A DNA stretch of 64,000 bases from Pseudopedobacter sp038243635 (GTDB lineage: Bacteria; Bacteroidota; Bacteroidia; Sphingobacteriales; Sphingobacteriaceae), in NCBI GenBank assembly GCA_038243635.1, contig JBBSQW010000006.1, positions 113,412 through 177,411 on the forward strand, in the 5' to 3' direction. The notes beneath the pieces were generated by a model. It was given only the letters and a program-made list of their open reading frames with translations, was not told where the DNA came from and ran no database searches. This document shows, piece after piece, positions 62,846 to 64,000 of this stretch (position 1 is its first letter; the number at the start of each line of letters is the position of its first letter). The translations under genes and the position numbers were made by a program.

Positions 62846-63361
62846 ATGAAAAAAATTACTTTCAAAGGGATTGTTGCAGTAGCTGCGATAGCTCTAATAA
62901 GCACAACAGGTGCATTCGCACAAAAAAGTGAAAACGGACATGCTACAAGATTAAGCGGTGCTTTAGGTATTGGCGTTCCAACAAAATCAGGTGGTGCAGA
63001 TGTAATTCTTGCTCCAGATTTAAGATTACAACATGATTTAGCAGAGCGTACGTCTTTAACTTTAACAACAGGTTACTATGGTCCAATTGGTGGTGGTACT
63101 GATTTTGGTAAAGGATTAATCCCTTTAAAAGCAGGTGCTAAATTTTTCTTCGGAGATACTTATTATGTACAACCAGAAGTTGGTGTAGGTTTTTCTACAG
63201 CTAAAAATGGTGGAAATCCTTTTATTTATGCGCCTAGTATAGGTTATGCAAATAACAAATGGGACATTGCTTTACGTTACGAGGGTTTTGAATATAAGGC
63301 AGCGAATAGCGGAATGGTAGCAGTAAGATTAGCTTACGCTTTCAAAAGACCATCTAAATAA
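62846..63361 (+). CDS. small outer-membrane beta-barrel protein
   Basis: 171 residues. Signal peptide ending TGAFAQ. Alternating amphipathic strands: RLSGALGIGVPTKSGGADVI, LRLQHDLAERTSLTLTTGYY, KAGAKFFFGDTYYVQPEVGV and GYANNKWDIALRYEGFEY, ending MVAVRLAYAFKRPSK. This fits an 8-strand barrel of the OmpW/OmpX size class. Function unknown; a stress or envelope role is possible given the sigma-54-like promoter. Confidence 0.82.
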   Translation: MKKITFKGIVAVAAIALISTTGAFAQKSENGHATRLSGALGIGVPTKSGGADVILAPDLRLQHDLAERTSLTLTTGYYGPIGGGTDFGKGLIPLKAGAKFFFGDTYYVQPEVGVGFSTAKNGGNPFIYAPSIGYANNKWDIALRYEGFEYKAANSGMVAVRLAYAFKRPSK

Positions 63362-63385
63362 GTTTTTCATTTACCTATGAAAAAT

Positions 63386-63417
63386 ACAAAAGCCGCTAAT
63401 TAAGCGGCTTTTGTTGT
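63386..63417. terminator. bidirectional terminator
   Basis: A 12 bp stem (acaaaagccgct 63386-63397, agcggcttttgt 63403-63414, loop aatta) with an A-rich left and T-rich right flank. It separates the barrel gene from the convergent hypothetical gene. Confidence 0.8.
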
Positions 63418-63759
63418 TTAAAAAACTTCCTGAAAATAATTTACAATCAAGGTTTTCATTAGCATTTCCTGCTCTAACAAATTATATGCGGGTATAGCTT
63501 TTACCTTTTTCCAATGTGGCCAACCGTCTTGGTCCATGCCTTCCAATTCATAAAAACCAAGCTCAGCAAATAAACGACAATTTGCAATGTGCATTAATTC
63601 TTCTTTTTGGCGCTTGCTAAATTTTTTAGGACCTTTTCCCAGTTCCTGTACACCTATTAAAAATAATATTACTTTGATGTCTGGAGCTTCATTGTCAAAA
63701 TCATCAGCTAATTTCTGTTGAAGTTCTTTAAACTTTTTGTTGACTTCTGATGGTTTCAT
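63418..63759 (-). CDS. conserved hypothetical cytoplasmic protein
   Basis: 113 residues from ATG 63759 (MKPSEVNKKFKELQQKLADD). A mixed charged/helical protein with APDIKVILFLIGVQELGKGP, FSKRQKEELMHIANCRLFAE and ELEGMDQDGWPHWKKVKAIP. It resembles small uncharacterised Bacteroidota proteins. No signal peptide or membrane segment. The start fits a promoter motif 6 nt upstream; the longer form beginning at 63786 would overlap it. Confidence 0.8.
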   Translation of the reverse strand: MKPSEVNKKFKELQQKLADDFDNEAPDIKVILFLIGVQELGKGPKKFSKRQKEELMHIANCRLFAELGFYELEGMDQDGWPHWKKVKAIPAYNLLEQEMLMKTLIVNYFQEVF

Positions 63760-63765
63760 AATGAG

Positions 63766-63773
63766 CAAAGATA
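63766..63773 (-). promoter_or_regulatory. -7 promoter element TATCTTTG
   Basis: On the minus strand TATCTTTG ends 6 nt before the ATG at 63759, which would make a leaderless or nearly leaderless message. It favours the shorter start. Confidence 0.55.
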
Positions 63774-63824
63774 GCTTTACCCACAAAAGTTTTACTATAG
63801 GCTGGCGTAAAGAGTCTCATAATA

Positions 63825-64000
63825 ATGTTAATTTTACGATTTGAATTATCTAATCAAGACTTGATTCTGAAAGCTTACCTTAAAATATTTGTATTTTACC
63901 TGGTCGCATTCTCCATGTTGAGCGCTGCTGTGCCTTTGCATAGCGTTATTCACGAACATTATTTTGTACACGAGGATACTTGCGGAAGTAGTTGCGAAAA
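63825..64000 (+). CDS. secreted/membrane His- and Cys-rich protein (partial; runs off the window)
   Basis: 58 residues visible from ATG 63825: a charged start, a hydrophobic segment (IFVFYLVAFSMLSAAVPLHS), then VIHEHYFVHEDTCGSSCEK. The His/Cys pattern after a signal-like segment resembles small Bacteroidota proteins near metal-uptake receptors, perhaps metal-binding. The 3' part is outside the window. Confidence 0.6.
   Translation, partial: MLILRFELSNQDLILKAYLKIFVFYLVAFSMLSAAVPLHSVIHEHYFVHEDTCGSSCE

Overview
The window is chromosomal DNA of an AT-rich Bacteroidota bacterium. The gene families, the type IX secretion (T9SS) and gliding genes, the SusC/SusD pair, the TAnnTTTG promoter motifs and the bacillithiol gene bshC point to a Sphingobacteriaceae member, most like Pedobacter. 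The genus is inferred from gene content only.

Layout. 1-2.6 kb: the start of a PafA-like alkaline phosphatase, a broken DUF4920 gene split by a palindromic repeat, and a lipoprotein. 2.9-6.3 kb: an M16 peptidase, hpt (frameshifted), a helix-hairpin-helix membrane protein and apt. 6.3-11.7 kb, minus strand: rpmB-rpmG-DUF4295-ftsY-(GxxExxY)-rimO-bshC. 12-14.4 kb: acs and csbD. 14.4-15.2 kb: a long non-coding stretch with a possible small RNA and the leader of the next gene.

15.2-42.6 kb is a large polysaccharide utilisation locus for beta-mannan, probably acetylated glucomannan. It holds four GH26 enzymes, a GH5 mannanase, a SusC/SusD pair, a TIG-domain glycan-binding lipoprotein, a GPH-type sugar symporter, a mannobiose/cellobiose 2-epimerase, a GH130 phosphorylase, a ROK sugar kinase, a CE2-like esterase, GH43, GH92 and GH28-like proteins, a metallophosphoesterase and one AraC-type regulator. 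The inferred route is: surface GH26/GH5 enzymes cut mannan; SusCD imports oligomers; GH26 makes mannobiose; the symporter brings it into the cytoplasm; the epimerase converts it to mannosyl-glucose; GH130 splits this to mannose-1-phosphate and glucose; the ROK kinase phosphorylates the hexose. The first GH26 carries a T9SS C-terminal tail, and T9SS genes lie further along the window.

42.6-43.0 kb: a cluster of intergenic repeats ends the mannan locus. 43-49.6 kb: a ClC channel, surE, a small membrane protein, an accessory insert (a membrane protein and a decayed toxin beside an intact antitoxin), lpxB and a small MscS-type channel. 49.7-57.1 kb: gldJ, diverging from porU-porV-ispF. 57.6-61.4 kb: a c-type cytochrome, a TonB-dependent receptor, a ThuA-domain protein and the remnant of a second cytochrome. 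61.6-64 kb: a metallo-beta-lactamase-fold hydrolase, ybaB, a small outer-membrane barrel, a hypothetical protein and the start of a further secreted protein.

I see no tRNA, rRNA, CRISPR array, insertion sequence with a transposase, or prophage. Four genes are broken: DUF4920, hpt, the HigB-like toxin and the second cytochrome.
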